From: Bryobacteraceae bacterium | GTDB taxonomy: Bacteria; Acidobacteriota; Terriglobia; Bryobacterales; Bryobacteraceae | Assembly (NCBI GenBank): GCA_025980665.1 | Contig: JAICXC010000015.1 | Location: forward strand, 1-57,079 | DNA length: 57,079 nt | Direction of reading: 5' to 3' | Part shown: piece after piece, positions 42,484 through 51,736 of the stretch | Numbering within the stretch: position 1 is the first letter of the stretch | How the letters are laid out: each line of letters begins with the position of its first letter | Made by a program: the position numbers and the translations under genes | The notes under the pieces: model-generated | What the model saw: the letters and a program-made list of their open reading frames with translations, nothing else | The model's database searches: none | Told to the model about the DNA's origin: nothing

Positions 42484-44510
42484 CACCACGTGAGCTTTAA
42501 GCCCCCGGTTGCGTTTCGACTCAGTGCCGAATACCCCAGTACTTCCTGATACCCCTCATCCAGCGCATTATCGACGCGCACATGCAGCTCCACGTTTCGC
42601 GTTACTCGGAAAGATCCGTTCACAAAAACATTCTCGTAGCCGTTGTTCCGATTGATCACGGAGAATACGAAGTCGTCCTCCGGTCGTTCACCCACGATAC
42701 GCGCCCCTGCCATCAGCGACCATTTCCGCGGTGCAATTTCCAACGAAACGGAGCCCGCGTTTCGTGGCCGCCGCACCAATTCCGGATCCCTCAAATTCCC
42801 AAAGTTGTGCGTATATAGTTTCGTGTAGTTCGCATGTGCGCTCACGAAGCGCCACACCTTTCCGGAGGCGGAGAGTTCCACGCCTCGCGCCCAACTCCTG
42901 GCGATGTTTTCCCACGTCGCCGGATTCTGCGAAAAATCGAACTCAATCCGATCCGTGAACCGGTTGCGAAAATACGCAACGTCGGTTCGCACTCGTTTCC
43001 CGAGCCACTCGCGTGATAGGCCCGCCTCAAAACTGTCCGTTTTTTCCGGTCTGAGCTGGGGATTGCCTACAAAAAAGGACTCGTGCGCGAAGTTCTCGAT
43101 TAGCGCCGGTTCCTTGATCCCGCGAGCCAGACTCAATCGGAAGTATGTTTCCGTCGGCAGTCGAAACGTTATCGCCCCGCGCGGAGAAAATTTATTTCCG
43201 AACGTAGTGCTATGCTCCAGGCGCGCGCCGCCATTGACGAAGATTCGCGACGTGAGCGCATATTGCTCGTGGACATAAGCCCCGTTGTTGTCGCGCGCCA
43301 CATCCGTCCCCGAGATCGATCCCGCCTGCCGCTCGTAATCGTAGCCGAACACCAGAGCGCCTCCGTGATGCGATAGAGTGCCCTGATATCCGGCGCTGGT
43401 GCGATCGGTGAACGTAAACCCGGAAGAGGGGAACAAGTCACCGAATCCCGGCACTGAGCCCGGCGCACCCGCTGGTGCGAGGCCCGCGAAATAGGTCTTT
43501 AAACCGTCCGTTTTTGTAAAGGCCGATACATTGTAGTCTTCCTCGAGGTTGTCCGAGAACGTATCGCGATAGCGGTGGTAGCCGAACAATACGCGCTGCG
43601 AAAATCGCGAACCGCGCCGGTCATCGAGACGAACGCTTACAACAGAGTCGCGCGCGCGCTCATTCGCGTCAAAGTTGGTTAATCCATACGCCACCTGCCC
43701 CGGAGTTCCCGTGTAGGAATCGAAGGTCCGGTACACCGCGCGCAACTGCGTAGCATCGCTGAACTTAAATCCAACGTTGGCCGTACCATTGGTGATCCGG
43801 AATGCATCGTTCGGAAACTCGCCTGTGGTGCGGAACTGATCCGAGGTAAACGCGTAGTCCAGCCGGTCCGCCAATCCACCGTTTAACCCAGCCGTCCAAT
43901 GGTCCGTCGAAAAAGACCCGCGCTCATAAGTCAGCGATCCATGCGGACGCCGAGCTTCGGGATCTCCGCGCTCGGTGAACATCTGGATCACGGCGCTCGA
44001 CGCTTCTGCACCGAACAGTACACTCTCCGGGCCGCGGATCACTTCCATTCGCTCGAGTCCGGCAGAGGTCAGGTGCGCGAAATCGAGTCCTCCTCCTGGC
44101 TCGGTAACCGGAATGCCGTCGAGCAGCACCAGCGCCGAATCCGATTCTCCGCCGCGCGCGAACACAGACGTGAGCGCGCCATTGCCACCAGACTGCACCA
44201 CGCTTAATCCTGGCACATCACGCAACAGATTCAGGACGAACGCCCCGCGAGCCGGCTCGAAATCCTTCGCGATGAAAACATCTGTCGCGACGCCGGACTC
44301 CTCTACCGCGAGAGGTGCACGGGTGGCGGTCACGACAACACGATCGCTGGTCTTGCAAACGCGCGGGAAATCGGAGACCTCCTGTGAGTCGGTTGTATTG
44401 GTTTCCGAACCGCAGACGACTTGCGGGCCTTCGGCCGGCTGCCCGCTGGGTTTGGACGAAGCTCCCGGGACCTGGAAAAATAACAAGTAAAGAAATAAAG
44501 TAGCAGTCAT
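42483..44510 (-). CDS. btuB: TonB-dependent cobalamin receptor BtuB-like
   Basis: A 675-residue outer-membrane receptor starting at ATG 44510, where the signal peptide begins (TLFLYLLFFQVPGAS). Plug domain: VVVTATRAPLAVEESGVATDVF, then NLLRDVPGLSV. The 22-strand barrel ends at LKLTW. It takes up B12 across the outer membrane with TonB energy. A cobalamin riboswitch directly upstream identifies the substrate. An alternative earlier start (44585) would lie within the riboswitch. First gene of the btuB-btuF-btuD-btuC-cobS operon. Confidence 0.9.
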   Translation of the reverse strand: MTATLFLYLLFFQVPGASSKPSGQPAEGPQVVCGSETNTTDSQEVSDFPRVCKTSDRVVVTATRAPLAVEESGVATDVFIAKDFEPARGAFVLNLLRDVPGLSVVQSGGNGALTSVFARGGESDSALVLLDGIPVTEPGGGLDFAHLTSAGLERMEVIRGPESVLFGAEASSAVIQMFTERGDPEARRPHGSLTYERGSFSTDHWTAGLNGGLADRLDYAFTSDQFRTTGEFPNDAFRITNGTANVGFKFSDATQLRAVYRTFDSYTGTPGQVAYGLTNFDANERARDSVVSVRLDDRRGSRFSQRVLFGYHRYRDTFSDNLEEDYNVSAFTKTDGLKTYFAGLAPAGAPGSVPGFGDLFPSSGFTFTDRTSAGYQGTLSHHGGALVFGYDYERQAGSISGTDVARDNNGAYVHEQYALTSRIFVNGGARLEHSTTFGNKFSPRGAITFRLPTETYFRLSLARGIKEPALIENFAHESFFVGNPQLRPEKTDSFEAGLSREWLGKRVRTDVAYFRNRFTDRIEFDFSQNPATWENIARSWARGVELSASGKVWRFVSAHANYTKLYTHNFGNLRDPELVRRPRNAGSVSLEIAPRKWSLMAGARIVGERPEDDFVFSVINRNNGYENVFVNGSFRVTRNVELHVRVDNALDEGYQEVLGYSALSRNATGGLKLTW

Positions 44511-44554
44511 GAGACGCCCCCCCTCGGAACGTACGCAATCGATTTGGACGTCGA

Positions 44555-44712
44555 AGAATCGGTCTCCTGACTTACGGCTCGCCATTATCGGTTGATCTTC
44601 CCGCTTGCGCAGTGACCAAGCCTGGCTTACTACATGCCGTTTACAGTTGCGGGGCAGTGGCGGATTCTAACCGCCTTCCCAAGCATTCCTCGAACGTGTT
44701 TTACTACGCTGC
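44555..44712 (-). promoter_or_regulatory. Cobalamin (AdoCbl) riboswitch
   Basis: On the minus strand the sequence has the conserved core: GGGAAGGCGGTTAGAATCC, then GCCACTGCCCCGCAACTGT (B12 box and P3-P6 region), followed by ...GCGGGAAG... and the closing AAGTCAGGAGACCG. Order and spacing match class I cobalamin riboswitches. The end of the element is ~45 bases before the btuB start, leaving room for a kissing loop that hides the ribosome site (GGGGGG). Binding of adenosylcobalamin would lower expression of the whole operon. Confidence 0.93.
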
Positions 44713-44752
44713 CAGATTACCCCGGCTTCGCCGCGAAGTCAAACTGAGAAAT

Positions 44753-47700
44753 TCACCAATCGAGTTTGACGACGAGTTGGACCTGTCGCGAAGGCGTCGC
44801 AGTGTGGCTGATTACTCCGGACGATTCGACACCCAGGAGTCGCTCGGGTAACGCAAAATTCGCGCGATTCAGAAGATTGAACACTTCTACGCGCGTTCGA
44901 AGAAACAGTGATTCGCGCAACGAAAAATCCCGAGCTAGCGATACGTCCGTATTCGCCAGACCCGGCCCGCGCAGAATGTCGAATCCGGAATTGCCGTACT
45001 GATAAAGCGGCGGAAGCTGAAAGGCGCTGCCCGGAGCGTTCAGGCTGGTGTTGAACCATTGCAGATATGACTGCTGGCCCGCCGGCAGAGTGCCGCTGCC
45101 CAGGCGGTTAGGGAGTTGGAATCCGCCGTTGTTCAAACTGTTCACCGCCAACTCGGGCGTGAATGGCAGCCCGCGCTGAACCGTGATGAGCGTGCCCAAG
45201 CGCAAATGAAGTGGCAATTCGTACGAAGCGGTCAGCATAAGCCTCTGTGGAATATCGAAAGGAGAAACCGAACGCACGGAACGCAGCGAATAGATGTATT
45301 GCGGGCCCGGAGGACGGCTGTCCTGATCCGTCCCCGGCGCGGTGGAGTCGTCGATAGATTTCGCGTACAGGTACGTAGTCACCAGGTGCAATCCGCGCCG
45401 CGGCTGGCCGCTCAACTTGAGTTGTCCCCCGTAGTAGGTCGAGCCGCCGGCCAAATCGAGATAATCGACGCGCCCATGATAGGGCTCGAACGGGTAACGA
45501 GCGAAAGGATAGGGCGTGGGTGCCGGAAAGGGTTGATTGGCATCGTAGCGTTCGTAGAGATGAGCGCCCATAGAACTTAGCCCCGCGATCTCGAGCGTCA
45601 GTCTCGCCGGCAAACGCTGCTCGAGCGCGATTCCCCACTGATCCGCATATGGTTCGTAGTTGCCGGGTCCAATCGCGTAGACCGCCTGGTTGGACGCATT
45701 GACGGCAGGGAACCCGTCGCTGAGATTGGAGCCTAATTGGAAAGTCCCGTTGATGAGATCGAGCCGCGACCCATAAGGTGGATTGCGCGCGAGCGCTCCC
45801 GTGGTGAGGTAGCTGCCGGGATCGTAGGCCTTGCTGAATCCGCCGCGCAGGACGGTCGCGCCCGTTCCGAACATGTCCAGAGCAAACCCAATGCGAGGGG
45901 CGATAGCCTTCCGGTAAAAACTCACGCCCGCATAACCGTTAACTCCGTTTTGTCCCGCGAACTCGACGGACCCAGGCCCGTTGTTCTGGAAATGGAAGTT
46001 CACTATCTGGTTGTCGGCCTCGGTGAGCGGGGGATCGAGAGAGTAACGGATGCCTACTTCAATTGTCAACCTGCGGCCAATGCGAATTTCATCCTGAATG
46101 AAACCGGACAGCTCCGAGGCTCTCAGTCGGTAGTCCGCGACTTGGACATCTCTACGGACCTCAGTGGGGAATCCGAGAAGCAGCGACGCGATCGAATCGC
46201 CAGTTTGCGCGACTCCCTGCTGGCTGGTGTAATCGGGCGTGAACAGGAAATTGCCGCGGCTCGACCATTCGGACGTGTTCCCTGCGGCTTGGCAGTGGAT
46301 GATCGAGAATCCGGCTTCGAATGTGTGGCTACCGCGTGTCCATCGCAGCGAATCTTCCAGTTCATAACTCGTCGTACGAATCCGGAAGGGCACGGCATTG
46401 TTCGCGCCTAATTGTACGAAGCCCTCAGGCGCGATGGTGGAGAGTCCCGCGTCGTTGGGCTGTCCGTTCATGCGAATCTCATTGACCGCGATGCGAAACT
46501 GATTCAGCACAGCCGGGCTCAGGGCATAGCTGTGGGAAATACCTGCATTCCACGCCGTGAGCAACGTGTTGGCATCGTCGGCATGTTGCCGGGGATCGCT
46601 GGCCGGGTTCGGGAGAGCGCTGGGAGACTGCTGATTTCGATGCTGATAGTCGAACCGAGCGAAGAGACTGCTGCGCGGAGTCAGGATCTTGTCTGAATGA
46701 GCCCCGAAATCGGTCGCGTTATTGATCAGGGAGGGCGTGAAGCGATAGTTGTCCGCAACGCCGGGGAGATTCGGATCGGGATAGAGTGCAATCAGATTAC
46801 GAGCGACCGCGGGAATCATCGACGAAGGGATGCGATTGTTGGCAAATGGCAACCGAATGAAGTCTGGTGAAATCGAAAAGGGATCGAAGATTTCGGTTTT
46901 GCTTAAGGGGTCGCCGAAGTCGCCGGTCTTCTGAGCCGCGGCCGGGACCGTGGAGATGACCGTCAAGCCTTGGCGTTCACGCAGAGCTTCGGCGTCCAGG
47001 AAAAAGAACCAATCGTCCTTGCGGATGGGTCCACCGATGTTCGCGCCGAATTGATTCCGAGTGGTGGCAGGCTTCGCCGAGCCGTCGAAAAAATTCCGCG
47101 TATTGAGTACCGAGTTCTGGAAATAGTCGTATCCACTTCCATGTAGCCGATTGGTTCCGGATCGCGTTTGAACGTTGATGACGGCTCCAGTGGCGCGGCC
47201 GAATTCAGCAGGGATATACACGGAAGTCAGACTGACGGACTCAGTAGTCTCGGGCGGCGGTGTGAGCGCGACGCCGTGCACCCAGGCGTCGTTGTTGTCC
47301 ATGCCATCCAGCAGAAAGTTGTTGTCCTGGCCGCGCTGGCCAACGCTGTTGATACTGTGATTGCCGCGAATCCCATAGGGGCCGTAGCCTTCGAGGTTGC
47401 CGCCCTCCTGGCCGTGGGTGACGGGCGCGTCATCCTCGCGATGCTTCCAACCTTCGGAAAGTCGGATCGGAAGGTCGATGTTTTGGGCGTCGTGGACGAG
47501 GGCCCGCACTGTGGCGGAGTTTCCGGTGCGGATCGATCGTGCCGTCACAGTGTAGGAATCCGCGGGCAGACCGGTGGCTCGATACTTGCCGTCCAGACCG
47601 GTAACAAGATCCCGACGGACTACACCGAATCGACTCTTGATGGTGAGGGAAGCACCTGCGGAAGGTTCTCCGCCCGCTTCCACGACGACTCCGGAAATCT

Positions 47701-47767
47701 CTTCGGCGACCAAGTCAACAACTAGGGAACTGCACAGCAGGATCGCTGCGATCGCGACTTTGTGCAA
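44753..47767 (-). CDS. Oar-like TonB-dependent receptor with carboxypeptidase-regulatory domain
   Basis: A 1004-residue outer-membrane protein. Signal peptide (SLVVDLVAEE), then a CarboxypepD_reg domain (GVVVEAGGEPSAGASLTIKS and LDGKYRATGLPADSYTVTARS), a TonB plug with a run of NFLLDGMDNNDAW, GRATGAVINVQTRSGTNRLHG, and a large barrel ending VVKLDW. This composition is the Oar/SusC-like receptor class highly expanded in Solibacteres. Substrates are often oligosaccharides, peptides or unknown. The 3' end lies next to the riboswitch, so read-through into the B12 operon is possible unless terminated. Confidence 0.9.
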   Translation of the reverse strand: MHKVAIAAILLCSSLVVDLVAEEISGVVVEAGGEPSAGASLTIKSRFGVVRRDLVTGLDGKYRATGLPADSYTVTARSIRTGNSATVRALVHDAQNIDLPIRLSEGWKHREDDAPVTHGQEGGNLEGYGPYGIRGNHSINSVGQRGQDNNFLLDGMDNNDAWVHGVALTPPPETTESVSLTSVYIPAEFGRATGAVINVQTRSGTNRLHGSGYDYFQNSVLNTRNFFDGSAKPATTRNQFGANIGGPIRKDDWFFFLDAEALRERQGLTVISTVPAAAQKTGDFGDPLSKTEIFDPFSISPDFIRLPFANNRIPSSMIPAVARNLIALYPDPNLPGVADNYRFTPSLINNATDFGAHSDKILTPRSSLFARFDYQHRNQQSPSALPNPASDPRQHADDANTLLTAWNAGISHSYALSPAVLNQFRIAVNEIRMNGQPNDAGLSTIAPEGFVQLGANNAVPFRIRTTSYELEDSLRWTRGSHTFEAGFSIIHCQAAGNTSEWSSRGNFLFTPDYTSQQGVAQTGDSIASLLLGFPTEVRRDVQVADYRLRASELSGFIQDEIRIGRRLTIEVGIRYSLDPPLTEADNQIVNFHFQNNGPGSVEFAGQNGVNGYAGVSFYRKAIAPRIGFALDMFGTGATVLRGGFSKAYDPGSYLTTGALARNPPYGSRLDLINGTFQLGSNLSDGFPAVNASNQAVYAIGPGNYEPYADQWGIALEQRLPARLTLEIAGLSSMGAHLYERYDANQPFPAPTPYPFARYPFEPYHGRVDYLDLAGGSTYYGGQLKLSGQPRRGLHLVTTYLYAKSIDDSTAPGTDQDSRPPGPQYIYSLRSVRSVSPFDIPQRLMLTASYELPLHLRLGTLITVQRGLPFTPELAVNSLNNGGFQLPNRLGSGTLPAGQQSYLQWFNTSLNAPGSAFQLPPLYQYGNSGFDILRGPGLANTDVSLARDFSLRESLFLRTRVEVFNLLNRANFALPERLLGVESSGVISHTATPSRQVQLVVKLDW

Positions 47768-47784
47768 GATACAATAAGGGTATC

Positions 47785-48306
47785 GTGATCCGCGTAGTTT
47801 TTGCCGCGCTTTTCTGCAGTGCCGCGCTACTCGCGCAGGATCCCGGCCTGCCCAATTTCAAGATCGTCAACGATCACGTTCTTCGGGGCGGCCAGCCTAC
47901 CGATGACGGCTTCAAGAAACTGGCGGAGCGCGGCGTCAAGACCGTCGTCGACCTGCGCTGGGTCGACGAGCATTCCATTCCCCATGAGAAGCAGGTTGTC
48001 GAGGCCGATGGGATGAACTTCGTCAGCGTCCCGATGAAGGGCTTGAGCGCCCCTACGCTGGAGCAGATGTCCAAGGTCCTCACCATTTTGGACAAGAGCG
48101 ACAGCTGGCCGGTTTTTATCCACTGCCGGCGCGGCGCGGATCGCACTGGAACCGTCCTGGCGTGCTACCGCATCATCCACGACCACTGGGAGAATCGGAA
48201 GGCCCTGGAAGAGGCCAAGGCCAACGGCCTGAGCGTTTTTGAACGGGCTATGCGGAATTTCATCGAGAACTTCAAGCCGACGTTCCCGGTTGCAGCCCTT
48301 CCCTAG
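47785..48306 (+). CDS. Exported dual-specificity/tyrosine phosphatase
   Basis: A 173-residue protein starting at GTG 47785 with a signal peptide ending LLAQDP. The active-site loop is HCRRGADRTG, i.e. HCx5R with a following T/S. An upstream general acid Asp could come from WVDEHS. It is like the DSP-type cyanobacterial or bacterial phosphatases with an NFxxVNDxxxRGGQPT opening. It would act in the periplasm on phosphoproteins or phosphorylated small molecules. Only 17 bases separate its start from the divergent receptor gene. Confidence 0.85.
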   Translation: MIRVVFAALFCSAALLAQDPGLPNFKIVNDHVLRGGQPTDDGFKKLAERGVKTVVDLRWVDEHSIPHEKQVVEADGMNFVSVPMKGLSAPTLEQMSKVLTILDKSDSWPVFIHCRRGADRTGTVLACYRIIHDHWENRKALEEAKANGLSVFERAMRNFIENFKPTFPVAALP

Positions 48307-48525
48307 TCTTTTCTGACAGATACCCGCGATTCGCAACCCTCCCTCCCTGCCATTCAGCGTATGTTACTGATTACGAAGCACTTATCCGACTATCCATTCA
48401 GCGGCCTCAGGACCCCATCCAATGCAGGAGACAGCATTTTAGTTCATTCATGTAGTCCCGAGCCGACCCCGACTCTATACTGTAACTTCTAATCACGGAA
48501 CGTTTTAACTCTAGGAGCGTCCACT

Positions 48526-50607
48526 TTGACCAAGCCGATCAAGCACGTGGAAAAAGTAATTGCGGTGGCAGCCAACGCCGCTTGGCATGTCTATGACAAG
48601 ATAAACGCCATCAACCGGAACCCGGGATTCATCCCCAAGTGGTCCGACAAACCTCTTCTCAAGAGCTGGGAAAAACAGAAGCCGAAGCTCGGCTGGCCCC
48701 GCGAGACCGATTCGCTGTGTCCCAAGTGCATCCCCGAGATCCGCCAGCAGATTCTGGACGGCAAGATCCCGGTTGAGATCCTGAGGAACGAGAAGGTCGG
48801 CGAGATCAAGGCCAACATCGTCGAGAAAGACGGCAAGATCGTGATGGTCAAAGAGTGTCCGATACACGGGCAGTTCGAAGACCTGATGTCGATCGATCCG
48901 GCGTTCTCCAAGCACCTGGAAGACGTTTTCCCGGGCCGCGACATTCGCGCGCACAACGACGAGAAACTGCACGACCACGGCACCAGCACCATCACCCACG
49001 GCCGCGGCAGCGTGCTCACCATCGATCTGACCAACCGCTGCAACATGATGTGCGATCCGTGCTTCATGGACGCGAACCAAGTTGGTTACGTACATGAACT
49101 GAGCTGGGAAGAAATCAAGACGCTGCTCGATAATGCTATTTCGATCAAGCCGCGCCGCCAGCTTTCGGTGCAGTTTTCGGGCGGTGAGCCGACGCTCTCG
49201 CCGTACTTCCTGGACGCCGTGAAGTATTGCCGCACCATCGGCTATCAGAGCGTGCAGGCAGCGACCAACGGTATCGAGTTTGCCAAGCGCCCCGAGTTCG
49301 CCAAGCAAGCCGCCGAAGCCGGTCTGCGTTACGCGTATCTGCAGTTCGACGGCATCGGCAACGAAGCCAATTCGCACCGCGCGGTCGGCAACCTGTTCGA
49401 CGTGAAGCTGCGCGCGATCGAGAATCTGTACAGCGCGGGCGTGGATATCGTCCCCGTCATCACGCTGATCAACGGCGTCAACAATGAGCAAGTGGGCGCG
49501 GTGGTTCGTTTCGCGCTCGACAATCCCAAGAAGATTCCGTTCCTGAGCTTCCAGCCGGTGTCGTTTACCGGCCGCGATGAAGCTGTGACTCCGGAGCGCC
49601 GCCAAGCCCAGCGCTACACCCTGTCGCATCTGGCGCACGACGTGAAGACTCAGACCGGTCTCGGCGAACCGACGCGCGACTGGTTTCCAATTTCGTTCAT
49701 GAGCACTTTCTCCGATTTCGCGGATCTGGTCCACGGGCCGAACGCGGATTGGGGTCAGCTCTCCTGCGGCTGCCATCCCAACTGCGGCATCGGCATGGCT
49801 GTGATGTGCGACAAGGAAACCAAGGAATACCGCCCGGTGACTGCATTCCTGAACGCGGACCGGCTGGCCAAGGACGTGGCTCGGATTAACGATGCCGCGC
49901 GCAGCAAGAGAATGTCGGTGATCGGCGTCTCGCTGGCGCTGCTGCGCAACTACAACCCCTACGAAGCGCCCACGCACTTCCGCCTGAGCGATCTGATCGC
50001 CAAGTTCGACAAGTGCTTCGGGATGACCAGCAAGAAATACGGCAAGGTCACCGGCGACCGCACCATGGAAGACATCCAGAAGCGGCGCGCGGACCGCTGG
50101 AACTTCCTGTTCGTGGCCGGCATGTGGTTCCAGGATCTGTTCAACTACGATTTCCGCCGTACCGAGCAGTGCATCATTCCTTACGCGACGCAGGAAGGCG
50201 AAATCAGCTTCTGCGCGTATAACACCGGTGTCGGTTGGAGAAATATTGTAGAAAAAATGCACATGACCGCGACGCTCACCAAGTGGTATGAGGAGCACGG
50301 GCGGCATGAAATCATCGCGGGCGGCAAGGCCGTGAATCTTCCGAGCAAGGACCACACGCTGGTGCTGCGCGCCGACGATGTGAATCACGGGTTGCAACAC
50401 GATCTCGATAAGCTGGGCATCGCCAAGACCGCACGTGAAGAGAAGAAGCGCGCTCGGGATAAGCAACTGAAGGACGCCGAGATGATGAAAATGTATCGCG
50501 AACATGTGCTCGGGGAGAAGCCGCAGCCGAATATCGTCCCGCTTACCGCGATCGCTCCGGTTGCGAAGCCGGCCGCGCAGGAAGAGGTCGGGTCGTTCGG
50601 AGATTAA
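48526..50607 (+). CDS. Multi-cysteine radical SAM protein, Tes/MJ0619-like (possible membrane-spanning lipid synthase)
   Basis: A 693-residue protein starting at TTG 48526, with AGGAG 8 bases upstream. Order: N-terminal metal-binding part with CPKC (65-68) and KECPIHGQFED (Cys111); radical SAM site CNMMCDPC (Cys172, 176, 179); GGEP motif at 219-222; then CGCHPNC (414-420) with Cys428, and further Cys near the C-terminus (TEQCIIPYA, ISFCAYN); a Lys-rich tail. The CPxC...K-x-CPxHGxF opening and the extra Cys groups match MJ0619-like enzymes, which make tetraether lipids by joining lipid tails with several Fe-S clusters. Homologues exist in acidobacteria. The lipid role here is inference. Codon bias and the strong terminator after it suggest high expression. 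Confidence 0.8.
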   Translation: MTKPIKHVEKVIAVAANAAWHVYDKINAINRNPGFIPKWSDKPLLKSWEKQKPKLGWPRETDSLCPKCIPEIRQQILDGKIPVEILRNEKVGEIKANIVEKDGKIVMVKECPIHGQFEDLMSIDPAFSKHLEDVFPGRDIRAHNDEKLHDHGTSTITHGRGSVLTIDLTNRCNMMCDPCFMDANQVGYVHELSWEEIKTLLDNAISIKPRRQLSVQFSGGEPTLSPYFLDAVKYCRTIGYQSVQAATNGIEFAKRPEFAKQAAEAGLRYAYLQFDGIGNEANSHRAVGNLFDVKLRAIENLYSAGVDIVPVITLINGVNNEQVGAVVRFALDNPKKIPFLSFQPVSFTGRDEAVTPERRQAQRYTLSHLAHDVKTQTGLGEPTRDWFPISFMSTFSDFADLVHGPNADWGQLSCGCHPNCGIGMAVMCDKETKEYRPVTAFLNADRLAKDVARINDAARSKRMSVIGVSLALLRNYNPYEAPTHFRLSDLIAKFDKCFGMTSKKYGKVTGDRTMEDIQKRRADRWNFLFVAGMWFQDLFNYDFRRTEQCIIPYATQEGEISFCAYNTGVGWRNIVEKMHMTATLTKWYEEHGRHEIIAGGKAVNLPSKDHTLVLRADDVNHGLQHDLDKLGIAKTAREEKKRARDKQLKDAEMMKMYREHVLGEKPQPNIVPLTAIAPVAKPAAQEEVGSFGD

Positions 50608-50653
50608 GATCAGCGGCAATTAAGTTTTAAGACGGCAGTCAATTTGATCGAAG

Positions 50654-50681
50654 GGCCGGGCACATCGCCCGGCCTTTTTTT
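50654..50681 (+). terminator. Rho-independent terminator of the radical SAM gene
   Basis: An 8-base perfect stem GGCCGGGC (50654-50661) and GCCCGGCC (50667-50674) with a 5-base loop ACATC, followed by seven T at 50675-50681. It lies 46 bases after the radical SAM stop and reads on the plus strand. Confidence 0.93.
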
Positions 50682-50974
50682 CTTTTGTGTAATCGCGCAC
50701 AACGCTGAACCCCGCTGTGCGCTCGTTCAGGGGCCCCATAGTCCGGTCTCCATGCACCGGCAGCATCCACCGTACACAGGCCCTTCACAGCAGAGTCTAG
50801 AATGCTGCTTCCCGGCCGATTCGGCTCTCCGGTGGAAGAGCGCGCGAACTCCTTGCTTTGAGGTTAGGGGCGGATGCTTCGCCGGCCTGCAAGGTGTAGC
50901 GCGAAGTTGAGCAAAGCACAGGGAACAAACCGACCAGAGATGGTGTCATCCTACAAGCAGCCCAAGGAGACACT
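50682..50974. other. Intergenic region without recognised genes
   Basis: The gap between the radical SAM gene (ends 50607) and the ABC ATPase gene (starts 50975) is 367 bases. Beyond the terminator it holds mixed-composition sequence with no convincing small gene, RNA or hairpin. AAGGAG at about 50963-50968 is the ribosome site of the next gene. A promoter for the ABC pair must lie here but could not be placed. Confidence 0.6.
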
Positions 50975-51736
50975 ATGCTCGAGCTACGCGGCGTTTCCAA
51001 GCTTTTCTCCGGCATTCCGGCCGTAGACGACGTTACTTTCTCGGCGCGGGCCGGGGAGGTGACCGGATACCTGGGGCCGAATGGCTCCGGGAAGTCGACC
51101 ACGATGAAGATGATCACCGGGCTGATGGAGATGACCTCGGGCGAGATCCTGTTCGGGGGCCAACCCATCCAGCGCGATCTGATCGCCTACAAGCAACGCA
51201 TGGGCTACGTTCCCGAAGAGCCTCATCTGTATTCGCATTTGACGGGCCTGGAATATCTCTCGATGGTGGCTCTGCTGCGCAATCTGCCCGTGAAGCCTGC
51301 TGCTGAGAAAATCGACGGCCTGCTGCGGCTGTTCTCGCTCCATGGCGACCGGCACGCGCCCATATCGGCTTACTCGAAGGGCATGCGCCAGAAGATTCTG
51401 CTGGCCGCACTGCTGCATAATCCCGATCTGATCCTGCTGGATGAGCCTTTTTCCGGACTCGACGTGGGCTCGTCGCTGGTGCTGCGCAGCCTGATCCGCG
51501 AATTGGCCGCGCGCGGCAAAGTGATCCTGTTCAGTTCCCACGAGCTCGAAACCGTCGAGCGCATATCTTCGCGCATCGTGATTCTGCACCGCGGTAAGAT
51601 CGTGGCGGACGATTCCATCGAGCGCCTGCGCGTGCTGATGGAACTGCCGACTCTCGAAGGGATCTTTTCGCAACTGGCCGTCGAGCAAAACACCGAGGCT
51701 ATTTCGCGCGAAATCGCGGATTTGATTTTGAGATGA
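50975..51736 (+). CDS. ABC-2 type transporter ATP-binding protein
   Basis: A 253-residue ATPase. Walker A GPNGSGKST, signature SKGMRQK, Walker B LILLDEPFSGLD and H-loop FSSHELETVE are intact. It belongs to the DRA/ABC-2 class like NatA or CcmA, with a C-terminal extension of about 40 residues. It overlaps the permease gene by 4 bases (ATGA). The pair likely exports a lipid, polysaccharide or drug, but no substrate clue is present. Confidence 0.9.
   Translation: MLELRGVSKLFSGIPAVDDVTFSARAGEVTGYLGPNGSGKSTTMKMITGLMEMTSGEILFGGQPIQRDLIAYKQRMGYVPEEPHLYSHLTGLEYLSMVALLRNLPVKPAAEKIDGLLRLFSLHGDRHAPISAYSKGMRQKILLAALLHNPDLILLDEPFSGLDVGSSLVLRSLIRELAARGKVILFSSHELETVERISSRIVILHRGKIVADDSIERLRVLMELPTLEGIFSQLAVEQNTEAISREIADLILR

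Noticed and set aside
48511..50619. 702-residue open frame antisense to the radical SAM gene
   Set aside because: It mirrors the whole sense gene, has no domain and a His/Arg/Leu-rich shadow composition. GC-rich, strongly biased codon use in the sense gene leaves the antisense frame open.
50644..50910. 88-residue open frame over the terminator region
   Set aside because: Its first codons lie on the terminator stem and T run, and its composition is unlike its neighbours.
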